A stretch of 64,000 nucleotides of DNA, taken from Lelliottia sp. WAP21 (lineage in GTDB: Bacteria; Pseudomonadota; Gammaproteobacteria; Enterobacterales; Enterobacteriaceae). Numbering within the stretch: position 1 is the stretch's first letter; every line of letters begins with the position of its first letter. Positions 1-11,784 of the stretch are shown piece after piece. The stretch spans positions 33,661-97,660 of the forward strand of contig NZ_JAIWPG020000016.1 in NCBI RefSeq assembly GCF_020532665.2. The letters run 5' to 3'. The notes under the pieces were generated by a model. That model was not told the DNA's origin. It did not search any database and was given only the letters and a program-made list of their open reading frames with translations. A program made the translations under genes and the position numbers.

Positions 1-1180
1 ACCCGCCCTGGACGGGGCGCAGTGGCTGGCTCTGTTCAATAAAGGGGTGGGACAAAACGTCGACGAGGCGGCTCAGTTCCCGCAGAAAGTGACCGTCCGG
101 ACGCCGGCTCTGACCTTAGGGGGTCAGCAGTGGAATAACCTGAGTATCGTTTCTCAACCTTCGCCAACGGGTTCAAAAGTTGAAGCGAAAGGACGGGAGA
201 TTAACGGCTCATTGATCATGCGTGACAACGGCCCCTGGCAGGCGGATGTGCGTTATCTCTATTACAATCCGGCAAGCTCCACGGGCAAAGGCAAAACACA
301 AAGCGGTACGGTATCGCCTCTGGCAGACGTCTCGCGCGTAGACTTTAGCGGCTGGCCTGATTTGCAGCTCCGCTGCGCGGAATGCTGGCTGTGGGGGCAG
401 AAATACGGTCGTATCGACGGCGATTTCGCCATTAAAGGCAACACGCTGAGTCTGTCTGGCGGTCTGATTGATACAGGGTTTGGACGACTGACGGCCAACG
501 GCGAGTGGGTGAATGGCGCTGCGGAACAGCGTACGTCGCTGAAAGGGCAGATTAAGGGCAATAAACTGGATGCGGCAGCGAATTTCTTCGGCATCAGCAC
601 GCCGTTACGCGGCTCTTCATTTGACGTGAATTATGATTTGCACTGGCGTGCTCAGCCCTGGAAGCCAGATGAAGCTTCACTGAACGGCATCCTGAGAACC
701 TACTTTGGTAAGGGTGAAATTGCCGACGTCAGTACGGGTCATGCCGGGCAGATATTGCGACTGCTGAGTTTTGACGCACTGCTGCGTAAGCTGCGCTTTG
801 ACTTCAGTGACACCTTCCGTGAAGGGTTCTACTACGATTCCATTCGCAGTACGGCATGGATTAAAGATGGCGTTATGCATACCGACGACACGCTGGTTGA
901 TGGCCTTGAAGCGGATATTGCCATGAAGGGTTCGGTGAACCTTGTGCGTCGCGAGCTGGATATGGAAGCGGTCGTCGCACCGGAAATTTCGGCAACGGTC
1001 GGCGTGGCGGCGGCCTTTGTGGTTAACCCTATTGTCGGCGCAGCGGTGTTTGCCGCCAGTAAAGTTCTGGGGCCGCTATGGAGTAAAGTCTCGATTCTGC
1101 GCTACCGCATTACGGGTCCAATTGATAAGCCGCAAATTAATGAAGTGCTGCGCCAGCCGCGCAAAGATGCACAGCAATGA
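1..1180 (+). CDS. yhdP: YhdP, AsmA-like phospholipid transport protein (3' part)
   Basis: This is the C-terminal part of a very long protein; the frame is open to the left edge (first full codon at base 2) and ends in TGA at 1178-1180. About 392 residues are visible, against roughly 1266 in E. coli YhdP. YhdP is an inner-membrane-anchored AsmA-family protein that spans the periplasm and helps move phospholipids to the outer membrane, together with TamB and YdbH. The visible part is rich in alternating beta-type sequence, as expected of the hydrophobic groove, and ends with a hydrophobic Ala/Val-rich stretch followed by a basic tail (near IDKPQINEVLRQ). It is followed by tldD on the same strand after about 90 bases, the order found in E. 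coli. Identification rests on sequence memory and on this synteny. Confidence 0.93.
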   Translation, partial: PALDGAQWLALFNKGVGQNVDEAAQFPQKVTVRTPALTLGGQQWNNLSIVSQPSPTGSKVEAKGREINGSLIMRDNGPWQADVRYLYYNPASSTGKGKTQSGTVSPLADVSRVDFSGWPDLQLRCAECWLWGQKYGRIDGDFAIKGNTLSLSGGLIDTGFGRLTANGEWVNGAAEQRTSLKGQIKGNKLDAAANFFGISTPLRGSSFDVNYDLHWRAQPWKPDEASLNGILRTYFGKGEIADVSTGHAGQILRLLSFDALLRKLRFDFSDTFREGFYYDSIRSTAWIKDGVMHTDDTLVDGLEADIAMKGSVNLVRRELDMEAVVAPEISATVGVAAAFVVNPIVGAAVFAASKVLGPLWSKVSILRYRITGPIDKPQINEVLRQPRKDAQQ

Positions 1181-1212
1181 TTTGACGCGGGCAATTTATT
1201 GCCTCACTCTGA

Positions 1213-2718
<1,506 letters not shown>

Positions 2719-2727
2719 TTATTCTTC

Positions 2728-2752
2728 TGATGCCCTCGTGATGAGGGCATCA
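2728..2752. terminator. Hairpin between convergent tldD and aaeR
   Basis: A 10-bp perfect inverted repeat (TGATGCCCTC / GAGGGCATCA) with a 5-base loop lies between the convergent 3' ends of tldD and aaeR. Neither side has a long U-tract, so it is a moderate bidirectional terminator at best. Confidence 0.6.
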
Positions 2753-2754
2753 TC

Positions 2755-3681
2755 TTACTCCTTTCTTCTTCCCCGCATTCCCTGAAACAGCTCAGCTACG
2801 TCCACAAAATAGTCGGTCAGATAGTTTATGCACACCTGGACCTTGAGCGGCAGTTTGTCTTTTTCGGTATACAGCGCATACACCGGGCGCGGATCGGATT
2901 GATAGCGTGGAAACAGGATCTCCAGCTCGCCGGTGTTGATCTCATTGATCACCCACATCAGAGGGACATAGGCGATCCCGGCCCCCGCCACCAGCCAGCG
3001 AGAGATGGTCATCGGATCGTTGGTGACGAACCGTCCCTGTGGAAGCAGCTTCGTTGACAGCCCTTCGGGGGCTATTAATTCAAATTCATTGTCGGGGCGA
3101 ACGCTGTACTCCAGCCAGGAGTGGTTGGTGAGATCGGCGGGTTTTTCCGGCACGCCGTACTGCGCCAGATAGCTTTTTGAGGCGCATACCACCATCGGCA
3201 TACTGCCCAGACGGCGGGAGAAGAGGCTGGAGTCCTGAAGGGCGCCTACGCGGATCACCACATCCAGGCCGTCGGCAATCAGATCCGGCGCGGGGATCCC
3301 CGTCACCAGATTCACCGTGAGCCCGGGATACTCCTTGAGCATTTCAGCCGTCATCCCGGCCAGAACATTTTGTGCCATAGTTGAAGAACACCCAATGCGT
3401 AGCGTGCCGATGGGGGTGTTATTGAAGGCATAAAGCTGCTCGTGTACATCCTGCACTTCATGGAGCATGCGACGGCAGCCCTGATAATAAATTTTACCCG
3501 CTTCCGTCAGGCCGATGCTGCGCGTGCTGCGGTTAAGCAGCTTCACCTGGAGCTCATCTTCCAGTTTCGACACCGTCTGGCTGATGGATGAAACGCTCAT
3601 CTGCAGCTGACGTGCAGCGGCGGTAAAAGAGCCAAACTCAACGACTTTGGCAAATACAGACATCCGTTTTAAACGTTCCAT
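2755..3681 (-). CDS. aaeR: LysR-type regulator AaeR
   Basis: AaeR is the LysR-family activator of the divergent aromatic carboxylic acid efflux operon aaeXAB. In E. coli it responds to p-hydroxybenzoate and related acids. The product has 308 residues (309 in E. coli). An N-terminal winged helix-turn-helix covers about residues 4-60 (FGSFTAAARQLQMSVSSIS, then KLEDELQVKLLNRSTRS). The effector-binding domain fills the rest and carries the usual HPLYALYTEK-like strand near residue 265. The divergent arrangement, 179 bases from aaeX, is the standard LysR layout and predicts that operator half-sites lie in that gap. Confidence 0.94.
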   Translation of the reverse strand: MERLKRMSVFAKVVEFGSFTAAARQLQMSVSSISQTVSKLEDELQVKLLNRSTRSIGLTEAGKIYYQGCRRMLHEVQDVHEQLYAFNNTPIGTLRIGCSSTMAQNVLAGMTAEMLKEYPGLTVNLVTGIPAPDLIADGLDVVIRVGALQDSSLFSRRLGSMPMVVCASKSYLAQYGVPEKPADLTNHSWLEYSVRPDNEFELIAPEGLSTKLLPQGRFVTNDPMTISRWLVAGAGIAYVPLMWVINEINTGELEILFPRYQSDPRPVYALYTEKDKLPLKVQVCINYLTDYFVDVAELFQGMRGRRKE

Positions 3682-3698
3682 TGTTCACTCTGGCTTAA

Positions 3699-3717
3699 AA
3701 GTGATTTATATCACATA
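3699..3717. promoter_or_regulatory. CRP-like site between aaeR and aaeX
   Basis: Bases 3701-3715 read GTGATTTATATCACA, close to the consensus TGTGA-N6-TCACA; only the first T of the left half is missing. It lies in the divergent intergenic region just upstream of aaeR. CRP binding here is inferred from sequence only. Confidence 0.5.
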
Positions 3718-3860
3718 TTATAGATAACAGCATAACAGTTACGGTAATATATTATTTATTACATAACAGCCACGCTACTCCCGCCCGGCTTATCTTGCCT
3801 TTCTGCGGTGGCGAAGGCTTAACAATACTGTCGCCTGCACTCTCTCTTATCAAGGTCAAC

Positions 3861-4064
3861 ATGAGTCTGTTTCCCGTTATCGTGGTGTTCGGTCTGTCGT
3901 TCCCACCGATATTCTTTGAGCTATTGTTATCACTGGCGATTTTTTGGCTGGTGCGCAAGGTGCTGGTTCCGACCGGGATCTACGATTTTGTCTGGCACCC
4001 GGCATTGTTCAATACCGCACTGTATTGCTGCCTGTTTTACTTAATTTCGCGCATGTTTGTCTGA
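3861..4064 (+). CDS. aaeX: Small membrane protein AaeX
   Basis: AaeX is a 67-residue inner-membrane protein of unknown function (DUF1656), first gene of the aaeXAB efflux operon. Two hydrophobic segments are visible (about residues 3-25 and 48-64) separated by a short polar loop containing [12 protein letters not shown] took ATG 3861 (MSLFPVIV), which gives the length of E. coli AaeX; a longer in-frame start at 3795 adds an unconserved N-terminus. The stop codon is 7 bases before the aaeA start, so the genes are almost certainly cotranscribed. DUF1656 proteins regularly accompany AaeA/AaeB-type pumps, but E. coli AaeX is reported as dispensable for transport. Confidence 0.93.
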   Translation: MSLFPVIVVFGLSFPPIFFELLLSLAIFWLVRKVLVPTGIYDFVWHPALFNTALYCCLFYLISRMFV

Positions 4065-4071
4065 GGTCGAT

Positions 4072-5004
4072 GTGAAAACACTAACAAGAAAAATCTCCCG
4101 CACCGCCATCACTGTGGTTCTGGTTATTCTGGCATTTATCGCCATTTCCCGCGCGTGGGTCTTTTACACCGAGTCCCCCTGGACGCGTGACGCGCGTTTT
4201 AGTGCGGACGTCGTCGCCATTGCGCCCGATGTGGCAGGGCTTATTACCGCAGTGAACGTGCACGATAACCAACTGGTAAAAAAAGATCAGGTGCTGTTCA
4301 CCATCGATCAGCCGCGCTATCAAAAAGCCTTAGAAGAGGCGCAGGCCGATGTTGCCTACTACCAGGCGCTGGCAACCGAAAAACGTCGTGAGGCGGGCCG
4401 TCGTAACAAGCTTGGTATTCAGGCGATGTCGCGTGAAGAGATTGATCAATCAAATAACGTCCTGCAAACCGTGTTACATCAGCTGGCAAAAGCGGAAGCC
4501 ACCCGTGATTTAGCCAGTCTTGATCTGGCCCGCACCGTGATTCGTGCGCCCGCTGACGGATGGGTCACCAACCTGAATGTCTATACCGGTGAATTTATCA
4601 CACGTGGCTCCACGGCGGTCGCGCTGGTCAAACAGCACTCCTTTTATGTGCTGGCGTATATGGAAGAGACCAAGCTTGAGGGCGTACGTCCAGGCTTCCG
4701 CGCTGAAATCACGCCACTGGGCAGCAATCTTGTCCTGAAAGGCACCGTAGATAGTATCGCCGCGGGTGTCACCAACTCCAGCGCGACGCGTGATGCCAAA
4801 GGGATGGCCACGGTCGATTCCAACCTTGAATGGGTCAGACTGGCGCAGCGCGTTCCGGTACGTATTCGTCTGGATGACGATCGGGGCAATCTGTGGCCGG
4901 CGGGTACCACGGCCACGGTGGTGATTACCGGTGAAAAAGACCGGGATATTCACAACGACTCGCTGTTCCGTAAGATTGCTCACCGCCTGCGTGAGCTGGG
5001 CTAA
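4072..5004 (+). CDS. aaeA: Efflux periplasmic adaptor AaeA
   Basis: AaeA is the membrane fusion protein of the AaeAB pump, which exports p-hydroxybenzoate and other aromatic carboxylic acids as a metabolic relief valve. The product is 310 residues when read from GTG 4072, exactly the E. coli length; an in-frame ATG 15 bases upstream lies inside aaeX. An N-terminal membrane anchor occupies about residues 10-30. It is followed by a split lipoyl/barrel-sandwich domain ([16 protein letters not shown] and [20 protein letters not shown]) flanking an alpha-helical hairpin (about residues 85-150), then a beta-barrel. Its partner AaeB starts 5 bases after its stop. Confidence 0.95.
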   Translation: MKTLTRKISRTAITVVLVILAFIAISRAWVFYTESPWTRDARFSADVVAIAPDVAGLITAVNVHDNQLVKKDQVLFTIDQPRYQKALEEAQADVAYYQALATEKRREAGRRNKLGIQAMSREEIDQSNNVLQTVLHQLAKAEATRDLASLDLARTVIRAPADGWVTNLNVYTGEFITRGSTAVALVKQHSFYVLAYMEETKLEGVRPGFRAEITPLGSNLVLKGTVDSIAAGVTNSSATRDAKGMATVDSNLEWVRLAQRVPVRIRLDDDRGNLWPAGTTATVVITGEKDRDIHNDSLFRKIAHRLRELG

Positions 5005-5009
5005 TCGTT

Positions 5010-6977
5010 ATGGGTATCTTTTCCATCGCCACGCAGCACATCCGGTTTGCCCTTAAGCTGGCGTGCGCGATTGTCCTGGCGCTATTTGTCGGCTTCCATT
5101 TTCAGCTGGAAACCCCGCGCTGGGCAGTATTGACTGCGGCGATTGTCGCCGCCGGGCCGGCGTTTGCGGCAGGCGGTGAACCTTATTCTGGTGCCATTCG
5201 TTACCGTGGCATGCTGCGTATTGTGGGGACCTTTATCGGCTGTATCGCCGCGCTGACCATCATCATTACGCTGATCCGCGCCCCGCTGCTTATGCTGATG
5301 GTCTGCTGTATCTGGGCAGGCTTTTGTACCTGGGTCTCTTCGCTGGTGAAGGTCGAAAACTCCTATGCCTGGGGGTTGTCCGGTTATACCGCGCTGATTA
5401 TCGTCATAACGATCCAGACAGAGCCTTTACTGACGCCGCAGTTTGCCGTGGAGCGTTGCAGTGAAATTGTCATTGGTATCGTCTGCGCCATCGTTGCGGA
5501 TTTACTGTTTTCTCCGCGCTCCATCAAGCAGGAAGTCGATCGGGAGCTGGATGCGCTGATTGTCGCGCAGTACCAGCTGATGCAGCTGTGCATTAAACAT
5601 GGCGATAGCGAAGAGGTCGACAAAGCCTGGGGGGCACTGGTTCGTCGTTCCACGGCGCTGGAGGGGATGCGAAGTAACCTGAACATGGAATCTTCCCGCT
5701 GGTCGCGCGCGAACCGTCGTCTTAAGGCGCTGAATACCGTCTCGCTCACGCTGATTACCCAGGCGTGCGAAACCTATCTGATTCAAAATACCCGACCAGA
5801 ATCGGTCACCGACACCTTCCGCGAACTGTTTGAAGAGCCGGTCGAAACGGTTCAGGACGTGCACCGGCAGCTCAAGCGTATGCGCCGGGTTATCGCCTGG
5901 ACCGGTGAACGTGATACACCTGTCACCATCTATACCTGGGTCGGGGCGGCCACTCGCTATCTGCTGCTTAAACGTGGGGTCATCAGTAATACGAAAATCA
6001 GCGCAACGGAAGAAGAGGTGCTCCAGAGCGAAGTGGTGGTGAAAGCCGAATCAGCAGAACGCCATCACGCGATGGTTAACTTCTGGCGCACCACGCTCGC
6101 CTGCGTGTTGGGGACGCTTTTCTGGTTGTGGACCGGCTGGACGTCCGGCAGCGGCGCCATGGTCATGATTGCCGTCGTTACTTCACTGGCCATGCGTTTG
6201 CCTAATCCCCGCATGGTGGCGATTGATTTTGTGTATGGCACCATCGCCGCACTGCCGCTGGGGGCGATCTATTTCCTGGTGATTATCCCTTCCACGCAGC
6301 AAAGCATGCTCCTGCTCTGCATCAGCCTGGCGGTGCTGGCTTTCTTTATTGGTATTGAGGTACAGAAACGTCGACTCGGATCGCTGGGGGCACTGGCGAG
6401 TACGATTAACATCATCGTGCTCGATAACCCTATGACCTTTCATTTCAGTCAGTTCCTGGACAGCGCGCTCGGACAGATAGTGGGTTGTTTCCTGGCACTG
6501 ATGGTCATTCTGCTGGTACGCGACAATTCTCAGGCCCGCACCGGTCGCGTGTTGCTGAACCAGTTTGTGTCGGCGGCCGTGTCGGCCATGACCACTAATA
6601 CCGCCCGGCGTAAAGAAAACCATCTGCCGGCGCTGTATCAACAGCTGTTTTTACTGCTGACGAAATTTCCCGGCGATATCGCGAAGTTCCGCCTGGCGTT
6701 AACGATGATTATTGCTCACCAGCGGTTACGTAATGCGCCCATTCCAATTAACGACGATCTCTCGGGGTTCCACCGTCAGCTGCGAAGCACGGCCGACCGG
6801 ATTATCTCTGCCTCCAGCGATGATAAACGCCGACGCTATTTTAACCAGCTGCTGGAAGAGCTGAACATATACCAGGAAAAGCTGCGGATCTGGGAAGCAC
6901 CGCCTCAGGTGACTGAGCCGGTCGGGCGACTGGCAGAGATGCTTCATCGCTATCAAAGCGCCCTCACTGAAAGCTGA
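5010..6977 (+). CDS. aaeB: Aromatic acid efflux pump AaeB
   Basis: AaeB is the inner-membrane transporter of the pump (FUSC / aromatic acid exporter family). At 655 residues it matches E. coli AaeB. Two blocks of hydrophobic helices are visible, about residues 10-165 and 355-500. They are separated by a large cytoplasmic region (about 170-350) and followed by a soluble C-terminal domain. This repeated layout is typical of the family. It is the last gene of the operon: a strong terminator follows 13 bases after the stop codon. Confidence 0.96.
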   Translation: MGIFSIATQHIRFALKLACAIVLALFVGFHFQLETPRWAVLTAAIVAAGPAFAAGGEPYSGAIRYRGMLRIVGTFIGCIAALTIIITLIRAPLLMLMVCCIWAGFCTWVSSLVKVENSYAWGLSGYTALIIVITIQTEPLLTPQFAVERCSEIVIGIVCAIVADLLFSPRSIKQEVDRELDALIVAQYQLMQLCIKHGDSEEVDKAWGALVRRSTALEGMRSNLNMESSRWSRANRRLKALNTVSLTLITQACETYLIQNTRPESVTDTFRELFEEPVETVQDVHRQLKRMRRVIAWTGERDTPVTIYTWVGAATRYLLLKRGVISNTKISATEEEVLQSEVVVKAESAERHHAMVNFWRTTLACVLGTLFWLWTGWTSGSGAMVMIAVVTSLAMRLPNPRMVAIDFVYGTIAALPLGAIYFLVIIPSTQQSMLLLCISLAVLAFFIGIEVQKRRLGSLGALASTINIIVLDNPMTFHFSQFLDSALGQIVGCFLALMVILLVRDNSQARTGRVLLNQFVSAAVSAMTTNTARRKENHLPALYQQLFLLLTKFPGDIAKFRLALTMIIAHQRLRNAPIPINDDLSGFHRQLRSTADRIISASSDDKRRRYFNQLLEELNIYQEKLRIWEAPPQVTEPVGRLAEMLHRYQSALTES

Positions 6978-6988
6978 TAAAACCTGAA

Positions 6989-7016
6989 AACCGACGCCAA
7001 AAGCGTCGGTTTTTTT
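6989..7016 (+). terminator. Rho-independent terminator of aaeXAB
   Basis: A GC-rich inverted repeat (CCGACGC 6991-6997, GCGTCGG 7003-7009) is followed directly by seven T residues. It separates the efflux operon from the aldehyde dehydrogenase gene that starts 49 bases later. Confidence 0.92.
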
Positions 7017-7064
7017 GTGGCTATACTTAGTTCTGCAGGTTCATAAACCAGATCAGGAGGACAC

Positions 7065-8519
7065 ATGACCACCCAGACTCTTCAGGACAACGCGCTTTTT
7101 CAAACGGGGTATCTGGTCGACGGCGTTTGGAAAACGCTGGAGACCACCTTTGACGTGCTGAATCCCGCCACCGGCGAGGTCGTGGCGAAAGTGGCCAAAG
7201 CGGGCAAAAAAGAGACCGAAGACGCGATTGCCGCTGCGAGCAAGGCTTTCCCCGCATGGCGGGCCAAAACCGCGAAAGAACGCGCGACGATTCTCTCTCG
7301 CTGGTATGAACTGATTATCGAGAACAAAAGCTGGCTCGGCCAGTTGATGACGACGGAGCAGGGCAAGCCGCTGAAAGAGGCGGAAGGTGAAGTCGAATAC
7401 GCCGCCAGTTTCATTCAGTGGTTTGCTGAGCAGGCCAAGCGAGCCAACGGCGAAATTATACCGCCCGTGAAGTCGGGCTCACGCATCCTGGCGACCCGTG
7501 AACCCATAGGCGTTGTCGCCGCCATAACGCCGTGGAACTTCCCGATGGCGATGCTGACCCGCAAGTTGGGACCGGCGCTGGCCGCGGGCTGTACCGGCGT
7601 GATCAAGCCTGCAAACAATACGCCGCTGAGCGCGTTTGCGTTACTGACGCTGGCGAAAAAAGCAGGGGTTCCGGATGGTGTCCTGAACGCGGTGGCGGGC
7701 AATACACATGAAATCAGCGATGCAATTATGGCCAGCCATGACGTGCGTAAAATCTCGTTCACTGGCTCAACGGCGGTAGGGAAAACGCTGATGCGTAACG
7801 CGGCTGAAACCATGAAAAAGGTCTCCATGGAGCTGGGCGGGAATGCCCCTTATATCGTTTTTGACGATGCCGATATTGATGCCGCTGTGAAAGGTGCCAT
7901 CGCCAATAAGTTCCGCAATGCGGGGCAGGTTTGCGTCAGCGTTAACCGATTTTATCTTCATGAATCTATCTACGACGCCTTTGTCGATCAGCTGGCAGAG
8001 GCGGTGAATGCCTTGAAAGTGGGGAATGGCCTCGAAGAGGGCGTTGTTGTCGGACCCCTGATTGAACCCAGCGCCGTTGATAAAGTGCGTGAACACGTTG
8101 AGGATGCTGTGGCGAAAGGGGCGAAGGTACTGGCTGGCGGTAAAGCGCACTCTCTTGGGGGGAATTTCTGGATGCCAACCGTTCTCGGCGACTGCCATGA
8201 AGGCATGAAGCTGGCAGAAGAAGAGACCTTTGGCCCGGTAGCGGCCTGCTTCCGCTTTACGTCCGAGGAAGAGGTGATTCGGCGTGCCAACGATACGCCG
8301 TTTGGACTGGCGGCTTACTTCTACACGCAGAATTTACAGCGCGTTTTCCGGGTCTCGCAGGCCATCGAAAGCGGCATGATAGGCATCAACGAGTGCGCCG
8401 TATCAACCGAATTAGGGCCATTCGGCGGAGTAAAAGAGTCCGGTCTTGGCCGTGAGGGGTCAGTACTGGGTCTGGAAGAGTTTCTGGAAGTCAAAACCCT
8501 GCATATCGGGGGATTATAA
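7065..8519 (+). CDS. NAD(P)-dependent aldehyde dehydrogenase, succinate-semialdehyde dehydrogenase type
   Basis: This 484-residue protein belongs to the aldehyde dehydrogenase superfamily and most resembles the GabD/succinate-semialdehyde dehydrogenase group, which oxidises succinate semialdehyde to succinate. The family marks are all visible: the Rossmann/cofactor region TPWNFPMAMLTRKLGPALAAG (155-175), the SFTGSTAVGK loop (231-240), general base Glu256 in MELGGN, catalytic Cys290 in NAGQVCVSVNR, and EETFGPV near 386. A good ribosome-binding site (AGGAGG at 7055-7060) precedes ATG 7065. The gene is absent from this position in E. coli, where aaeB and yhcO are neighbours, so it is an insertion relative to that order. 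No GABA transaminase is beside it. The substrate is therefore uncertain; an aromatic or short-chain aldehyde is possible given the aae neighbours. Confidence 0.85.
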   Translation: MTTQTLQDNALFQTGYLVDGVWKTLETTFDVLNPATGEVVAKVAKAGKKETEDAIAAASKAFPAWRAKTAKERATILSRWYELIIENKSWLGQLMTTEQGKPLKEAEGEVEYAASFIQWFAEQAKRANGEIIPPVKSGSRILATREPIGVVAAITPWNFPMAMLTRKLGPALAAGCTGVIKPANNTPLSAFALLTLAKKAGVPDGVLNAVAGNTHEISDAIMASHDVRKISFTGSTAVGKTLMRNAAETMKKVSMELGGNAPYIVFDDADIDAAVKGAIANKFRNAGQVCVSVNRFYLHESIYDAFVDQLAEAVNALKVGNGLEEGVVVGPLIEPSAVDKVREHVEDAVAKGAKVLAGGKAHSLGGNFWMPTVLGDCHEGMKLAEEETFGPVAACFRFTSEEEVIRRANDTPFGLAAYFYTQNLQRVFRVSQAIESGMIGINECAVSTELGPFGGVKESGLGREGSVLGLEEFLEVKTLHIGGL

Positions 8520-8525
8520 TCGTCA

Positions 8526-8543
8526 GGGCGGCATACGCCGCCC
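8526..8543. terminator. GC-rich hairpin after the aldehyde dehydrogenase gene
   Basis: A 7-bp perfect stem (GGGCGGC / GCCGCCC) with a 4-base loop lies 6 bases after the stop codon and 22 bases before yhcO. There is no U-tract, so it could be a REP-type element or mRNA 3' stabiliser rather than a terminator. Confidence 0.4.
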
Positions 8544-8564
8544 GGCTGGACAGGGTGGCTGGCA

Positions 8565-8837
8565 ATGAACATTTATACCTTTGATTTTGACGAAATCGAC
8601 AGTCAGGAGGACTTCTACCGTGAGTTCACTCGCCTGTTTGCGCTCGAACGCGATCGGGTAACCAATCTGGACTCATTATGGGATGTCGTAACGGGTAACG
8701 TACTGCCGTTACCGCTGGAGATCGAGTTTATCCATCTGCCGGATAAGTTACGCAGACGATTTGGTGCCCTGATTTTATTGTTCGATGAAGCGGAAGAAGA
8801 GCTGGAAGGGCAGTTACGTTTTAATGCTCGTCACTGA
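8565..8837 (+). CDS. yhcO: Barstar-family protein YhcO
   Basis: This 90-residue acidic protein has the length of E. coli YhcO and belongs to the barstar family. Barstar inhibits the ribonuclease barnase; YhcO has no known ribonuclease partner, and none is encoded here. The N-terminal strand and helix pattern ([18 protein letters not shown]) and the central segment with [10 protein letters not shown] are the parts typical of the fold. It stands just before convergent yhcN-type genes, as in E. coli. Its physiological role is unknown. Confidence 0.9.
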   Translation: MNIYTFDFDEIDSQEDFYREFTRLFALERDRVTNLDSLWDVVTGNVLPLPLEIEFIHLPDKLRRRFGALILLFDEAEEELEGQLRFNARH

Positions 8838-8846
8838 GTCGCAGGC

Positions 8847-8877
8847 AAAAAAAAGCCCCTGACATCGTGTCAGGGGC
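8847..8877 (-). terminator. Terminator of the yhcN-type gene pair
   Basis: A 10-bp stem (GCCCCTGACA 8855-8864, TGTCAGGGGC 8868-8877) with a 3-base loop is followed, on the minus strand, by eight T residues (A-tract 8847-8854). It serves the minus-strand gene ending at 8906 and may also stop yhcO transcripts. Confidence 0.88.
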
Positions 8878-8905
8878 AAGTCGTATGATGGCATACGACG
8901 AGGGT

Positions 8906-9172
8906 TTATTTATACAGTTCAGCCGTAGCGTGCCAGTGGTCGCCCTGATTCAGTTCGGTGACACGGTAGCTGCTGGCACCCGCTTTTTCAGCTTTTGCGG
9001 ACAGTGCCTGGCGGATATCCATTGGGGAGCCGCCTACAGAAGAGACGGACACGCTACCCATAGGCTGTAAATTCTGTGCTTGTTCAGTGTTAACCTGTTG
9101 GACAGCTGCGCTTGCGCCAAATGACAGAACGGAAGCGAGGCCAAGGGTTGCGATAATAAGTTTAGTTTTCAT
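8906..9172 (-). CDS. DUF1471 (YhcN/BhsA family) periplasmic protein, paralogue
   Basis: This is an 88-residue secreted protein of the YdgH/BhsA/McbA-like family (DUF1471). Members are small periplasmic stress-response proteins with effects on biofilm formation, acid and peroxide resistance. A Sec signal peptide is clear (MKTKLIIATLGLASVLSFGASA, cleavage probably after residue 22). The mature part holds the family signature GSVSVSSVGGSPMDI and the closing HATAELYK. It is roughly half identical to the protein encoded immediately upstream (9279-9542), so the two look like an old tandem duplication. E. coli has one gene here. The upstream copy is the better match to YhcN; this one is the additional copy. 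Confidence 0.88.
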   Translation of the reverse strand: MKTKLIIATLGLASVLSFGASAAVQQVNTEQAQNLQPMGSVSVSSVGGSPMDIRQALSAKAEKAGASSYRVTELNQGDHWHATAELYK

Positions 9173-9278
9173 TGTCTGTACTCCAAATCAGTGTTGCCCG
9201 ACGGCAAGAAGGGTTTGAACCGCTTTTTTTATGCCTGGTGCCGTCGAGAGATCATGTTTTTACCGTTATCAGCAGAGC

Positions 9279-9542
9279 TTATTTGTACAGTTCTGCTGTT
9301 GCGTGCCAGTTGTCGCCTGAACGTGCTTCGATGATGCGGTAGGCTGATGCACCTTGTTCTTCCGCTTTCTTGTTCAGCATCTCACGCATATCCATCGGAG
9401 AAGTGCCGGTTGCGCCAACCGATACGGTACCGATGGCCTGGCGGTTTTGCGCCTGGTCAGCGTTGATAGAGTCGGCTGCGAAAGCACCGAATGACAGGAC
9501 AGACAGAACGCTCAGAGCTGCGATAGTAGTTTTGATTTTCAT
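9279..9542 (-). CDS. yhcN: Periplasmic protein YhcN
   Basis: This 87-residue DUF1471 protein is nearly collinear with E. coli YhcN, a periplasmic protein induced by cytoplasmic acidification and linked to peroxide response. A signal peptide covers residues 1-22 (ending FGAFA-AD). The mature domain has the family motif TVSVGATGTSPMDM and ends in NWHATAELYK. The paralogue at 8906-9172 follows 106 bases downstream. That gap has no strong terminator and includes room for a separate promoter, so the two may be made from one or two transcripts. Confidence 0.93.
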   Translation of the reverse strand: MKIKTTIAALSVLSVLSFGAFAADSINADQAQNRQAIGTVSVGATGTSPMDMREMLNKKAEEQGASAYRIIEARSGDNWHATAELYK

Positions 9543-9918
9543 AATTCTTTACCTCGTCGAATTTATTGGGGTCGCTTATTTCGTGACCCTCATCACAAAA
9601 TCAAGTATACACTAATCACGCAAAATATTAATACCAGACTAATGGTTTCCTGTGTAATTACGTGTTAAAAAGCGACATTCTTATAACAAAAATGCATAGA
9701 AATGGCTATTTATTGAACACACTCGCGATAAAATTATAAGTAAATCAAATGGATAACTATCTTTGATTTTTTGTGCGATTTATTGATTTGGTATTCACTG
9801 GATGAATGAAAAAAGGCAGGGGAAAGCACTATTTGCTAAAGTCGTGGACAACACAATATGGGGGGAAACCGTAAGAAGGCAGTAGGTTCCCCGCTGCACG
9901 CGTCAACGGGGAAAGAGG
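9543..9918. other. AT-rich intergenic region between yhcN and argR
   Basis: These 376 bases contain no supportable gene. The yhcN side is very AT-rich (about 9600-9800, with several A/T runs), which fits the yhcN promoter and possible H-NS binding. Near argR there is a 7-bp hairpin (TTCCCCG 9887-9893, CGGGGAA 9907-9913) lying 6 bases after the argR stop. It could end argR transcription but has no U-tract. Confidence 0.55.
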
Positions 9919-11733
<1,815 letters not shown>

Positions 11734-11750
11734 GCACGTCAGGGAAAATC

Positions 11751-11779
11751 AAACCGGAGCCGATTGCTCCGGTTTTTTT
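11751..11779. terminator. Bidirectional terminator between mdh and degS
   Basis: A 9-bp stem (AACCGGAGC 11752-11760, GCTCCGGTT 11766-11774) with a 5-base loop is followed by a T-run to 11779. It sits between the convergent 3' ends of mdh and degS. Confidence 0.9.
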
Positions 11780-11784
11780 GTGCC

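Noticed and set aside
9887..9913. Strong terminator for argR
   Set aside because: The stem is 7 bp but no T-run follows on the minus strand, so I mention it only within the intergenic description.
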